NCBI GenBank assembly: GCA_021809525.1
Contig: JAKAYU010000006.1
Location: forward strand, 1-43,137
Reading direction: 5' to 3'
DNA: 43,137 nt
Origin: Pseudomonadota bacterium
GTDB taxonomy: Bacteria; Pseudomonadota; Gammaproteobacteria; Steroidobacterales; Steroidobacteraceae
Shown piece after piece: positions 1-8,559 of this stretch. The position numbers and the translations under genes were made by a program. How positions within the stretch are numbered: the first letter of the stretch is position 1; every line of letters begins with the position of its first letter. The notes under the pieces were generated by a model that saw only the letters and a list, made by a program, of their open reading frames with translations, was not told where the DNA came from and searched no databases.

Positions 1-2
1 GC

Positions 3-2924
3 GCGGCGCGCGCACACGCGCGCGCCCGCTCGCTGGTCGAATCCCTGCTCGGGCAGTTCGCGCTCGACAGCGCCGAAGGCAAGGCGCTGATGAGCCTCGC
101 CGAGGCGCTGCTGCGCACGCCCGATGCACTGAGCGCGGATCGTCTGATCGCCGAGCGACTCGCCGCGCTGCGCACCGGGGGGGCGGACGCTAGCCTGAAG
201 GTGCGGCTCGGCCTGGCGCTGCTGCGCAACGCGGGCCGGGTGCTGCCCGATGCGCGCGTGCTGCTCACCGAGACGCCCGCGCGGCGCCATCTGCTCGCGC
301 CGGCGACCCGCAGGATCATGCGCCGCGCCATGCGGCTGATGGGTCACGCATTCATCGTCGGGGAGTCGATCGAGGCGGCGCTCGCGCGCGGGACGAAACA
401 CCCCGAGCTCGCGCTGTGCTCCTTCGACATGCTCGGCGAGGGCGCGCGCACCGAGGCGGACGCCGAGCGCTATTTCCAGGCCTACCACAGCGCCATCGAG
501 GTGCTCGGCCGGCAGCCGGCCGGCGCCGTGTACGCCCGCTCGGGCATCTCGGTGAAGCTCTCGGCGCTCGAGCCGCGCTACCTGCTCACGCAGCGGCCCC
601 GTGTGCTCGAGCGGCTGGTGCCGCGAGCCCGGGAGCTCGCCCGCGCGGCCTGCCGCGCCGGCATCGGACTGACCATCGACGCCGAGGAGGCCGACCGGCT
701 CGACCTGTCGCTCGATGTCATCGAGGCGCTCGCGCGCGATCCGGAGACCCTCGCCTGGGAGGGGCTCGGACTGGCGGTGCAGGCCTACGGGCGCCGCGCC
801 CCGCTCGTGATCGAGTGGGTCGCCGCGCTCGCGCGCGCGGCAGGCCGGCGCATGAGCGTGCGGCTCGTCAAGGGCGCCTACTGGGACGCCGAGATCAAGC
901 GCGCGCAGGAGCGGGGGCTGGCGAGTTTCCCGGTCTACACCGCCAAGGCCGTCACGGATGCCAGCTATCTGGTGTGCGCGCGACGGCTGTTCGCCGCGCA
1001 GGATGTCCTCTATCCGCAGTTCGCCACCCACAACGCCCTCACCGTGGCCGCGGTGGCCGCGCTCGCCCCCACAGGGGCGCGCTACGAGTACCAGCGGCTG
1101 CACGGCATGGGCCAGGCGCTCTACGGCGTGGTGCGCGCCGAGCGGCCGGATGTGCCGCCGGTGCGCGTCTATGCGCCGGTCGGCACCCACCAGGAGCTGC
1201 TGCCCTACCTCGTGCGCCGGCTGCTCGAAAACGGCGCCAACACGTCCTTCGTCCATCACTTCCTCAACAAACGCATTCCCGTGGAACACGTCGTGGGACA
1301 GATCCTTCCCGAGAGCCCCGAGGGGTCCTTGAGCGTGCGCGAGCCGCCGCGCCTGTACGGCTCGCGCGCCAACTCGCACGGCGCGGATCTCGGCAATCCG
1401 CAGGAGCTCGCCGCGCTGTGCGCGGGCCTCGAGGCCGCGCGCGGCCGCCGTTACAGCGGCGGGCCGATTCTCGCCGCCGGCACGCTCGCCCCGCCCGATG
1501 TGCCGGTGCGCTCGCCGGCCGACGGGCAGATCGTCGGCATGAGCCGCGATGCCAGCGAGGCGCAAATCACCGCCGCGATGCAATCGGCCGCCGAGGCCCA
1601 GCCGGCCTGGGACCGCCGCCCCGCCGCCGAGCGGGCCGAGTGCCTGGAGCGCGCCGCGGCGCTGCTCGAGCAGCGCCGCGAGCTGTTCCTCGGCCTGCTG
1701 GTGCGCGAGGCCGGCCGCACGCTCGCCGATGCCCTCTCCGAGGTGCGCGAGGCGAGCGATTTCTGCCGCTACTACGCCGAGCAGGGCCGCCGGCTCTTTG
1801 GCACGGCGCAAGCCCTGCCGGGCCCGGTGGGCGAGCGCAACGAACTGTGGCTGCAGGGCCGCGGAGTGTTCGCCTGCATCAGCCCGTGGAACTTCCCGCT
1901 CGCGATCTTCACCGGTCAGATCACCGCAGCCCTCATGGCCGGCAACTCAGTGCTCGCCAAGCCCGCCCCGAGCACCCCGCTCGTGGCGCACGCCATGGTG
2001 AGCCTGCTGCACGAGGCGGGCGTTGCGCGCGAGGTGCTGCAGCTGACCCCGGCCGACGGACCGCTCTTCGGCCGCACCGCACTCACCCATCCGGCCCTCG
2101 CCGGCGTGGCGTTCACCGGCTCGACCGCCACGGCGGCGACCATCAACCGCACGCTCGCCGGCCGCGACGGCCCGATCGTGCCGCTCATCGCCGAGACCGG
2201 CGGGGTGAACGCCATGATCGTCGATGCCACGGCGCTGCCCGAGCAGGTGGTCGACGATGTGGTCACCTCGGCGTTCACCAGCGCCGGCCAGCGCTGCTCG
2301 GCGCTGCGCGTGCTGTATCTGCAGGAGGAGATCTCCGCGCGGGTCATCGAGATGCTGATCGGCGCGATGCGCTGCCTCACGCTCGGGGACCCCGCCGATC
2401 CGGCCACCGACGTCGGACCGCTCATCAGTGCGCAGGCGCTCGCGCGGCTCACGCGGCACGCCGAGCGCATGCGCCGCGAGGCGAAGCTCCTGTACGCCTG
2501 CCCGACCGATCAGTGCCCCGCGGGCGGGCATTTCTTCGCGCCGCAGCTGTTCGAACTCGCCGCGCTCGATCAGGTGAGGACCGAGGAGTTCGGTCCCATT
2601 CTGCACGTGGCCCGCTACCGTGCCGAGCAGTTGCCGCAGGTGCTCGCAGCGGTCCGCGCCACCGGCTTCGGCCTCACGCTCGGCGTGCACAGCCGGCTCG
2701 AGACCATGGCCGAGCACGTGTTTCACTCGCTGCCCGCGGGCAACACGTACGTCAACCGCAACATGATCGGCGCGGTGGTCGGCGTACAGCCCTTCGGCGG
2801 ACAGGGCCTCTCGGGCACCGGCCCGAAAGCCGGCGGCCCGCACTACCTGGTGCGCTTCGCCACCGAGCGCACGCTGACGATCAACACCGCGGCGATCGGC
2901 GGCGCGGTGGAGCTGCTGGCCTGA
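3..2924 (+). CDS. putA: Bifunctional proline dehydrogenase / glutamate-semialdehyde dehydrogenase PutA (5' end outside window)
   Basis: PutA oxidises proline to P5C with FAD, then P5C/glutamate semialdehyde to glutamate with NAD+. The frame is open from base 3, so the N-terminus (including any ribbon-helix-helix repressor domain) lies outside the window; 973 codons remain. The proline dehydrogenase barrel comes first, with SVKLSALEPRY, LTIDAEEADRLDL, RLVKGAYWD and the QRLHGMG and NGANTSFVHHFL segments. The aldehyde dehydrogenase domain follows, with SPWNFPLAIFTGQI, FTGSTATA, ETGG and the catalytic Cys in GQRCSALR (codon 2295-2297). It ends soon after GGQGLSGTGPKAGGP, so there is no extra C-terminal domain, as in the short (type A) PutAs. 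It converges with the next gene with one base between stop codons. Identity is secure; whether it also acts as a repressor cannot be seen here. Confidence 0.97.
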   Translation, partial: AARAHARARSLVESLLGQFALDSAEGKALMSLAEALLRTPDALSADRLIAERLAALRTGGADASLKVRLGLALLRNAGRVLPDARVLLTETPARRHLLAPATRRIMRRAMRLMGHAFIVGESIEAALARGTKHPELALCSFDMLGEGARTEADAERYFQAYHSAIEVLGRQPAGAVYARSGISVKLSALEPRYLLTQRPRVLERLVPRARELARAACRAGIGLTIDAEEADRLDLSLDVIEALARDPETLAWEGLGLAVQAYGRRAPLVIEWVAALARAAGRRMSVRLVKGAYWDAEIKRAQERGLASFPVYTAKAVTDASYLVCARRLFAAQDVLYPQFATHNALTVAAVAALAPTGARYEYQRLHGMGQALYGVVRAERPDVPPVRVYAPVGTHQELLPYLVRRLLENGANTSFVHHFLNKRIPVEHVVGQILPESPEGSLSVREPPRLYGSRANSHGADLGNPQELAALCAGLEAARGRRYSGGPILAAGTLAPPDVPVRSPADGQIVGMSRDASEAQITAAMQSAAEAQPAWDRRPAAERAECLERAAALLEQRRELFLGLLVREAGRTLADALSEVREASDFCRYYAEQGRRLFGTAQALPGPVGERNELWLQGRGVFACISPWNFPLAIFTGQITAALMAGNSVLAKPAPSTPLVAHAMVSLLHEAGVAREVLQLTPADGPLFGRTALTHPALAGVAFTGSTATAATINRTLAGRDGPIVPLIAETGGVNAMIVDATALPEQVVDDVVTSAFTSAGQRCSALRVLYLQEEISARVIEMLIGAMRCLTLGDPADPATDVGPLISAQALARLTRHAERMRREAKLLYACPTDQCPAGGHFFAPQLFELAALDQVRTEEFGPILHVARYRAEQLPQVLAAVRATGFGLTLGVHSRLETMAEHVFHSLPAGNTYVNRNMIGAVVGVQPFGGQGLSGTGPKAGGPHYLVRFATERTLTINTAAIGGAVELLA

Positions 2925-2925
2925 A

Positions 2926-5013
2926 CTACGCGCGCAGCGCTTCGGCGAGCGCCGCGAAGGAATCGAGCGGCTCGCCGCAGACGCTGCCGCGGCACAGGTA
3001 GGCGCAGGCCGCCCCGCGCGGCGGCTTCGTGGCAATCGCCGCCGGCAGATCGGCGGCATCGGCCGCCGCGGCGAGCACCATGCGCCGCGGCGCATACAGA
3101 CGCGCGAGCTCAAGCCGCCACGACTCGATGGCCTGTGGCTGCCCGCGCAAGATGACGATCTCGGGCGGATCGAGCAGCTCCTCGAGCGCATTCAACAGCG
3201 TCGCATGCGCCTGCGGATGGTGCACAATCGGCGCCCAACCGGCCCGCACGATATCTTCGGCCGCCTGCAGATAGCGGCTCTCCCCGAGCAGGTACCCCAG
3301 GCGCACCAGCACCCGGGCCGCGACCGCGTTGCCGGCCGGCAGCGCCTCGTCGGCGAAGGTCTTCATCCGGTGCAGCAGCGGCTCGTGATCGTCCGAGGTG
3401 AAGAAGAACCCGCCCTCCGGGGCGGCGAAGTGACCCAGCACGACCTCCATCAGCTCGCAGGCGAAGGCGAGCTCCGCCGGCCGCAACCGCAGTTGCTGCA
3501 GCTCGAGCACACCCTCGGCGAGGAACGCATAGTCGTCGAGATAGGCGTTCAGCCGCGCGCGCCCCTCGCTGCAGGTGGCCGCGAGACGCCCGTCTCGCCA
3601 GAGCGTGCGCCGCGCGAACTGCAGCGCGCGGCTCGCCGACTCCTCGAGCCCGGCGCACTCGAGGGCGCGGGCGGCGCGGGCGAGGCCCGCGATGGCCAGT
3701 CCGTTCCACCCCGTGAGGATCTTCTCGTCGCGCATCGGCCGCTCGCGCCGCTCCCGTACCGCCAGCAGCTTCCCGCGGGCGCTCTCGAGCAGCCCCCCCA
3801 GACGCTCGGCGGACAGATCGAGCTCGTTGGCGATGGCGGCCGCCTCGCGCGCGACGTACAGGTGCCAGCGGCCCTCGAAGTTCGCGGGCTGATCGAGGCC
3901 GTAGCAGGGCGCGAACGCGGCGTACTCCTCCTCGCTGAGCGCGGCGCGCACCGCATCGCGATCCCACACGTAGAAGCTGCCCTCGTGGCCGGCCGAATCC
4001 GCATCGAGACTGGAGTAAAAGCCGCCCTCCTCGGATTGCATCTCGCGCCGCATCCAATCGGCGGTGTCGCGCGCAACGCGCGCATACAGCTCATCGCCGC
4101 TCGCCACGTACGCATCGGCGTACACCGACAGCAGCCAGGCGTTGTCGTAGAGCATCTTCTCGAAGTGCGGAATCCTCCACAGCTCATCGACCGAGTAGCG
4201 GCAGAACCCGCCGCCGAGCGCATCGTGGATCCCGCCCTCGGCCATGCGCTTGAGCGTGAGACTCGCCATGTAGAGCGCCTTGAGGTCCGGCGGCTCGCGG
4301 TGTGCGCTCGCGCGCCAGTGCCGCAGCAGCCGCTCGATCGAGCCCGGATGCGGGAATTTCGGCGCACCGCCGAAGCCGCCGTGGCGCGCATCGAAGCTCG
4401 CCTCGAGCTGCGAGCGGGCGCGCTCGAGGGGCGAGGCATCGAGACGCAGCTGCGCCTGCGGCGGCGGTGGATCGATGCTCGCGAATGCCGCGGCGAGCTC
4501 CTCGCCCTGCGCATCGAGCTGCGCACGGTGCTCGGCGTAGTAGCGCGCGATGCGTCCGAGCAGATCCTTAAAGCCCGGCAGCCCATGGCGCGGCTCGGGC
4601 GGGAAATACGTGCCGCCGAAGAACGGCAGGCGCTCGCTGGTCAGGAACATCGTGAGCGGCCAGCCGCCCGGCCCGCGGGTGAGCATCTGTTGGGCGATCT
4701 GGTAGATGCGGTCGATGTCGGGCCGCTCCTCGCGATCGACCTTGATGTTGACGAACCGCTCGTTGAGCAGCTGCGCGGTCTCGCCGTCCTCGAAACTCTC
4801 CATGGCCAGCACGTGGCACCAGTGACAGGCGGCGTAGCCGATGCTGAGGTGCACCGGACGGCCGAGTTCGCGTGCCAATTCGAACGCCTCATCGCCCCAG
4901 GGGTACCAGTCGACCGGATTGTGCGCGTGCTGGCGCAGGTAGGGGCTGGTCTCGTGTATCAGCCGGTTGGTGTATTTCGGCGTGCCGTCGGCGTTGCGAT
5001 GTCGGCTTTCCAT
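2926..5013 (-). CDS. DUF255 thioredoxin-domain protein (YyaL / SPATA20 family)
   Basis: A 695-residue member of the DUF255 family: an N-terminal thioredoxin-like domain joined to an (alpha/alpha)6 barrel resembling N-acylglucosamine 2-epimerases and glycosidases. The family signature is clear: [21 protein letters not shown], then CHWCH with Cys63 and Cys66, ESFED, and [21 protein letters not shown] and GGTYFP complete the thioredoxin part. Barrel motifs include [29 protein letters not shown] and [11 protein letters not shown] chose the ATG at 5013 because it begins the conserved N-terminus and has GGGAG four bases upstream; longer frames enter the divergent rlmI promoter. The biochemical role of bacterial members is not established. 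A redox function is suggested by the Cys pair but not proven. Confidence 0.93.
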   Translation of the reverse strand: MESRHRNADGTPKYTNRLIHETSPYLRQHAHNPVDWYPWGDEAFELARELGRPVHLSIGYAACHWCHVLAMESFEDGETAQLLNERFVNIKVDREERPDIDRIYQIAQQMLTRGPGGWPLTMFLTSERLPFFGGTYFPPEPRHGLPGFKDLLGRIARYYAEHRAQLDAQGEELAAAFASIDPPPPQAQLRLDASPLERARSQLEASFDARHGGFGGAPKFPHPGSIERLLRHWRASAHREPPDLKALYMASLTLKRMAEGGIHDALGGGFCRYSVDELWRIPHFEKMLYDNAWLLSVYADAYVASGDELYARVARDTADWMRREMQSEEGGFYSSLDADSAGHEGSFYVWDRDAVRAALSEEEYAAFAPCYGLDQPANFEGRWHLYVAREAAAIANELDLSAERLGGLLESARGKLLAVRERRERPMRDEKILTGWNGLAIAGLARAARALECAGLEESASRALQFARRTLWRDGRLAATCSEGRARLNAYLDDYAFLAEGVLELQQLRLRPAELAFACELMEVVLGHFAAPEGGFFFTSDDHEPLLHRMKTFADEALPAGNAVAARVLVRLGYLLGESRYLQAAEDIVRAGWAPIVHHPQAHATLLNALEELLDPPEIVILRGQPQAIESWRLELARLYAPRRMVLAAAADAADLPAAIATKPPRGAACAYLCRGSVCGEPLDSFAALAEALRA

Positions 5014-5087
5014 GGGACTCCCGCGGGTGCGCCCGGCGGAGGATAGGGGTGCCGAGCATAGCGCGCGCGGCGCGGCGCGAGCGCCTG

Positions 5088-5093
5088 TATACT
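5088..5093 (+). promoter_or_regulatory. Putative -10 box of rlmI
   Basis: TATACT matches the sigma-70 -10 consensus at five of six positions. It lies in the 112-bp divergent gap between the DUF255 gene and rlmI and would start transcription near 5100, about 26 bases before the proposed TTG start. No convincing -35 box is visible. Confidence 0.4.
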
Positions 5094-5125
5094 GCCGCCC
5101 CCTCAAATCGCCGCCGACCGCACCC

Positions 5126-6355
5126 TTGAACGCCCCGCCGCCCGCCGCCGAGACCCCCACGCACGCCGCCCACGCACTGCGTCTGAAGCGCGGCGAGGAG
5201 CGCCGGATCCTCGCCGGGCATCCCTGGGTGTTCAGCAACGAGATCGACGAGAGCACCCCGCTGCGGGCATTTTCCCCGGGACAGACCGCCCGGATCGAGT
5301 CGCACCGCGGACAGTTTCTGGGCTACGCCTACGTAAACCCGCACGCGCTCATCTGCGCGCGCATCGTCAGCCGCGACGCCGCCCGGCCCATCGACCGCGC
5401 ACTCATCGAGGAGCGGCTCGAGGGGGCGCTGCGGCTGCGCGAGCGGCTGTATCGGGAACCGTACTACCGGCTCGCGTTCGGCGAGTCCGATGGCCTGCCG
5501 GGCCTGGTGCTCGACCGCTACGGGGATCTGCTCGTCGGGCAGATCGCCACCGCCGGGATGGAGGCGCTGCGCGGGACGATCGAGGCTGCCGTGCGCGGGC
5601 GGCTCGCCCCGGCGGGGCTCTTCTGGAAGAACGACTCTGGCGCGCGCATGCTTGAGGACCTGCCGCGCATCGCCGAGCCGGCCTTTGGCGAGATCCCCGC
5701 CGATGTGACGGTGCGGGAGGCCGGTCTCGGCTTCACCGCGCCGCTCGCCGCGGGCCAGAAAACCGGCTGGTTCTACGACCAGTGCGCCAACCGCGCGCGG
5801 CTCAAGCGCTTCCTGAGCCCCGGGGCGCGCGTCCTCGATGTGTGCGGCTACGTCGGGGCGTGGAGCCTCACGGCGCTTGCCGCCGGGGCCGCTGGCGCAC
5901 TGTGCGTCGATGCCTCCGAGTCCGCACTGCAGTACGCCGAGCGCAACGCTGCGGCCAACGGACTCGCCCTCGAGACTTTGCGCGCAGAGGCGTTCGAGGC
6001 GCTCACCGCGCTGCGCGAGCGCGGCGAGCGCTTCGATGTGGTCGTGCTCGATCCGCCGGCCTTCATCAAGCGCAAGAAGGACATCCCGCGCGGCCAGGCC
6101 GCCTACCGCAAGCTCAACCAGCTGGCGATGGCGCTGATCGGCGAGGAGGGGCTGCTGGTGTCGTGCTCCTGTTCGTATCACCTCACGGGCGAAGCGCTCA
6201 CCGAGATCCTGCAGGCGGCGGGGCGGCACAGCGGCCGGGGCGTACAGATCCTCGAGGCCGGCGGGCAGTCGCCGGACCATCCGATTCACCCCGCCGTCCC
6301 CGAGACGCGCTACCTGAAGGCGTTCTTCTGCCGCATCAGCGCCCAGGTCGGCTAA
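5126..6355 (+). CDS. rlmI: Class I SAM-dependent 23S rRNA (cytosine) methyltransferase, RlmI-like
   Basis: RlmI places a methyl group on C5 of a cytosine in 23S rRNA (C1962 in E. coli) using S-adenosylmethionine. The 409-residue product is close to the E. coli length (396). It opens with a PUA-type RNA-binding domain ([22 protein letters not shown]), then [25 protein letters not shown] and a Rossmann methyltransferase fold. The RlmI-type motif DPPAF is at about residue 309 and the second Cys motif is VSCSCSYH. There is no ATG in a sensible place. The TTG at 5126 gives the expected length and follows a plausible -10 at 5088, but it has no clear Shine-Dalgarno, so the start is uncertain. The stop overlaps a possible -10 for lgt. 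Confidence 0.9.
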   Translation: MNAPPPAAETPTHAAHALRLKRGEERRILAGHPWVFSNEIDESTPLRAFSPGQTARIESHRGQFLGYAYVNPHALICARIVSRDAARPIDRALIEERLEGALRLRERLYREPYYRLAFGESDGLPGLVLDRYGDLLVGQIATAGMEALRGTIEAAVRGRLAPAGLFWKNDSGARMLEDLPRIAEPAFGEIPADVTVREAGLGFTAPLAAGQKTGWFYDQCANRARLKRFLSPGARVLDVCGYVGAWSLTALAAGAAGALCVDASESALQYAERNAAANGLALETLRAEAFEALTALRERGERFDVVVLDPPAFIKRKKDIPRGQAAYRKLNQLAMALIGEEGLLVSCSCSYHLTGEALTEILQAAGRHSGRGVQILEAGGQSPDHPIHPAVPETRYLKAFFCRISAQVG

Positions 6356-6358
6356 ACT
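6353..6358 (+). promoter_or_regulatory. Possible -10 box close to the lgt start
   Basis: TAAACT overlaps the rlmI stop codon and lies eight bases before the lgt ATG. No Shine-Dalgarno is seen in those eight bases. If used, it would give an almost leaderless lgt mRNA; otherwise lgt is simply co-transcribed with rlmI. The match is weak (four of six). Confidence 0.25.
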
Positions 6359-6366
6359 GCACCGCC

Positions 6367-7179
6367 ATGATCAAGTACCCCGACATCAATCCGATCGCCT
6401 TCCGTATCGGCCCGCTCAAGGTGCACTGGTACGGCATCATGTACCTGCTCGGCTTCGCCGGCGCCTGGGGCCTGGCCCGCTATCGCGCCTCGCGCCCCGA
6501 GTCCACCTGGAAGGCGGTGGACGTCGATGACCTGATTTTCTACTGCATGCTCGGGGTCATCCTCGGCGGGCGCATCGGCTACGTGCTCTTCTACGGGATG
6601 ACGTTCTGGACCCCGCAGAACCCGTGGTACCCGATCGAGGTGTGGGACGGGGGCATGTCCTTCCACGGCGGCCTGCTCGGGGTCATCCTGGCGATGACGC
6701 TGTTCGCCTGGCGCCGCAAGCGCAATGCCGCCGACGTGTTCGACTTCACCGTGCCGCTGCCGGCCCTCGGGCTGTTCTTCGGCCGTATCGGCAACTTCAT
6801 CAACGGCGAGCTGTGGGGCAAGCCGACGACGCTGCCCTGGGGCTTTCTGTACCACGGCGTGGTGCGCCAGCCCTCGCAGCTCTACGAGGCGTTCTTCGAG
6901 GGCGTGGTGCTGTTCACCACCATGTGGCTGTTCACCGCCAAACCCAAGCCGCGCCTGGCCGCCTCGGGGCTGTTCCTGCTGCTGTATGGCACGTTCCGCT
7001 TCCTGGTGGAGTTCGTGCGCCTGCCGGACCCGCAGCTCGGCTACCTCGCCTGGGGCTGGGTCACGATGGGCCAGGTGCTCTCCTTCCCCATGATCGTGAT
7101 TGGCGCCGGACTGCTCATCTACGCCTATCAAGCGCGCAAGACCTCGGGGAACTACCTTCCGGCCGCCGCCGCGCATTGA
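6367..7179 (+). CDS. lgt: Phosphatidylglycerol--prolipoprotein diacylglyceryl transferase
   Basis: Lgt transfers a diacylglyceryl group from phosphatidylglycerol to the lipobox cysteine of prolipoproteins, the first step of lipoprotein maturation in the inner membrane. The 270-residue protein is strongly hydrophobic with about seven membrane segments. It shows the family motifs: HWYGIMYLLGF near the start, GGRIGYVLFY, WDGGMSFHGGLLG with the essential His, and GRIGNFINGELWG with the essential Arg and the Lgt signature. The ATG at 6367 begins the usual IKYPDINPIAF N-terminus. It lies 11 bases after rlmI and six before thyA; lgt-thyA adjacency is common in Proteobacteria. Confidence 0.97.
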   Translation: MIKYPDINPIAFRIGPLKVHWYGIMYLLGFAGAWGLARYRASRPESTWKAVDVDDLIFYCMLGVILGGRIGYVLFYGMTFWTPQNPWYPIEVWDGGMSFHGGLLGVILAMTLFAWRRKRNAADVFDFTVPLPALGLFFGRIGNFINGELWGKPTTLPWGFLYHGVVRQPSQLYEAFFEGVVLFTTMWLFTAKPKPRLAASGLFLLLYGTFRFLVEFVRLPDPQLGYLAWGWVTMGQVLSFPMIVIGAGLLIYAYQARKTSGNYLPAAAAH

Positions 7180-7185
7180 GCCGCG

Positions 7186-7980
7186 ATGCGCCCGTATCTC
7201 GATCTGATGCGCCGCATCCTCGAGAGTGGCACGCCGAAGGCAGATCGCACCGGCACGGGCACGCTCTCACGCTTCGGCGAGCAGCTGCGCTTCGATCTGG
7301 CCGCGGGCTTTCCGCTGGTGACCACCAAGCGCATCCACGTGCGCTCGGTGATCTGCGAGCTGCTGTGGTTCCTGCGCGGCGAGACCAACGTGCGCTGGCT
7401 GCACGAGCACGGCGTGAGCATCTGGGACGAGTGGGCCGACGAGCACGGCGAGCTCGGGCCGGTCTACGGCAAACAGTGGCGCGCGTGGACCGCGGCCAAC
7501 GGTGAGAGCATCGATCAGATCAGCGCGGCGATCGAGCTGATCCGGCGGGACCCGGATTCGCGGCGCATCGTGGTGAGCGCCTGGAACGTCGGGGATCTGC
7601 CGCGGATGCGCCTGCTGCCCTGCCATGCGCTCTTTCAGTTCCATGTCGCGGCCGGCAGGCTCTCCTGCCAGCTCTACCAGCGCAGCGCGGACGTGTTTCT
7701 CGGCGTTCCATTCAACATCGCCAGCTACGCGCTGCTCACCCATATGGTCGCCCAGCAGTGCGGTCTCGAGCCCGGGGAGTTCATCTGGACCGGCGGGGAC
7801 TGCCACCTGTACCGCAATCACCTCGAGCAGGCGCGAACGCAGCTCGCGCGCGAACCGTACCCGCTGCCGCAGCTGCGCATCGGGCGCCGCCCGGACAGCC
7901 TGTTCGACTACCGCCCCGAGGATTTCGAATTCGTGAACTACCAGCATCACCCGGCCATCCCCGCGCCGGTGGCCGTCTGA
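7186..7980 (+). CDS. thyA: Thymidylate synthase
   Basis: ThyA converts dUMP to dTMP using 5,10-methylene-THF and releases dihydrofolate, which FolA (encoded 2.5 kb downstream) recycles. The product is 264 residues, the same length as E. coli ThyA. The nucleophile Cys146 sits in [12 protein letters not shown] at the same number as in E. coli. Other signatures are [32 protein letters not shown] and [22 protein letters not shown]. The start is the ATG at 7186, six bases after the lgt stop. Nothing is missing or unusual. Confidence 0.98.
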   Translation: MRPYLDLMRRILESGTPKADRTGTGTLSRFGEQLRFDLAAGFPLVTTKRIHVRSVICELLWFLRGETNVRWLHEHGVSIWDEWADEHGELGPVYGKQWRAWTAANGESIDQISAAIELIRRDPDSRRIVVSAWNVGDLPRMRLLPCHALFQFHVAAGRLSCQLYQRSADVFLGVPFNIASYALLTHMVAQQCGLEPGEFIWTGGDCHLYRNHLEQARTQLAREPYPLPQLRIGRRPDSLFDYRPEDFEFVNYQHHPAIPAPVAV

Positions 7981-7991
7981 GGGGGCCGCCC

Positions 7992-8555
7992 GTGACCGGC
8001 AAGAGCGCCGCGCGCGGCGCGCCCTACTTCAAGGTCCGCCGCTCGCGGGTGCACGGCCGCGGCGCTTTCGCGCTGCGGCGCATCCGCAAGGGCACGCGCA
8101 TCATCGAGTACCTCGGCGAGCGGGTCACGCACCAGGAGGCGGACCGCCGCTACGAGGACCGCGGCGAGCGCGACAACCACACCTTCCTGTTCATCGTGGA
8201 TGCGCGCACCGTGATCGATGCCGGCGTGGGCGGCAACGACGCACGCTTCATCAACCACTCGTGCGGACCGAACTGCGAGGCGGTGATCGAGGGCAAGCGG
8301 GTGTTCATCGAGGCGATCCGCACCATCCAGCCGGGTGAGGAGCTGAACTACGACTACCAGCTCGGCCGCTCGGCGGACGATCCGCCCGACGTCGATGAGA
8401 TCTACGCCTGCCGCTGCGGGCAACCCGACTGCCGCGGCACCATGCTCTGGCCGGCGAAGAAGAATCCGCCGCGATGCGCATCGGCGGGCAAGCGCCCGGG
8501 CAAGCGGCCGAAGAAGGCCTCGCGCGGCGCATCCCACCGGCGCTCCGCCCGGTGA
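7992..8555 (+). CDS. SET-domain protein-lysine methyltransferase with basic C-terminal tail
   Basis: A 187-residue SET-domain protein, expected to methylate lysine side chains with SAM. Visible SET motifs are the start segment RRSRVHGRGAFALRRIRKG, then GGNDARFINHSCGPNCE (the NHSC active-site knot) and GEELNYDYQ (catalytic Tyr region). A post-SET zinc-binding segment, CRCGQPDCRGTM, follows the NHSC cysteine in the usual way. After it comes a tail of about 35 residues rich in Lys, Arg, Pro and Ser, resembling DNA- or RNA-binding tails. The start is GTG at 7992, six bases after GAGGGGG, and 11 bases after thyA; kup begins four bases downstream. The substrate is unknown. SET proteins occur in scattered bacteria, and acquisition from eukaryotes has been proposed for some. 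Confidence 0.92.
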   Translation: MTGKSAARGAPYFKVRRSRVHGRGAFALRRIRKGTRIIEYLGERVTHQEADRRYEDRGERDNHTFLFIVDARTVIDAGVGGNDARFINHSCGPNCEAVIEGKRVFIEAIRTIQPGEELNYDYQLGRSADDPPDVDEIYACRCGQPDCRGTMLWPAKKNPPRCASAGKRPGKRPKKASRGASHRRSAR

Positions 8556-8559
8556 TGCG

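Noticed and set aside
1-40. Alternating GCGCACACGCGCGCG tract at the left edge (possible Z-DNA)
   Set aside because: It lies within the putA coding frame and translates as normal Ala/Arg/His sequence; GC-rich codon use explains it.
416-3001. An 861-codon frame overlapping putA in another phase
   Set aside because: Arg/Ala/Gly-rich shadow translation without conserved motifs; putA is unambiguous.
3205-5046. A 613-codon frame on the plus strand opposite the DUF255 gene
   Set aside because: No recognisable domain, composition typical of an antisense shadow, and the DUF255 gene on the other strand has clear motifs throughout.
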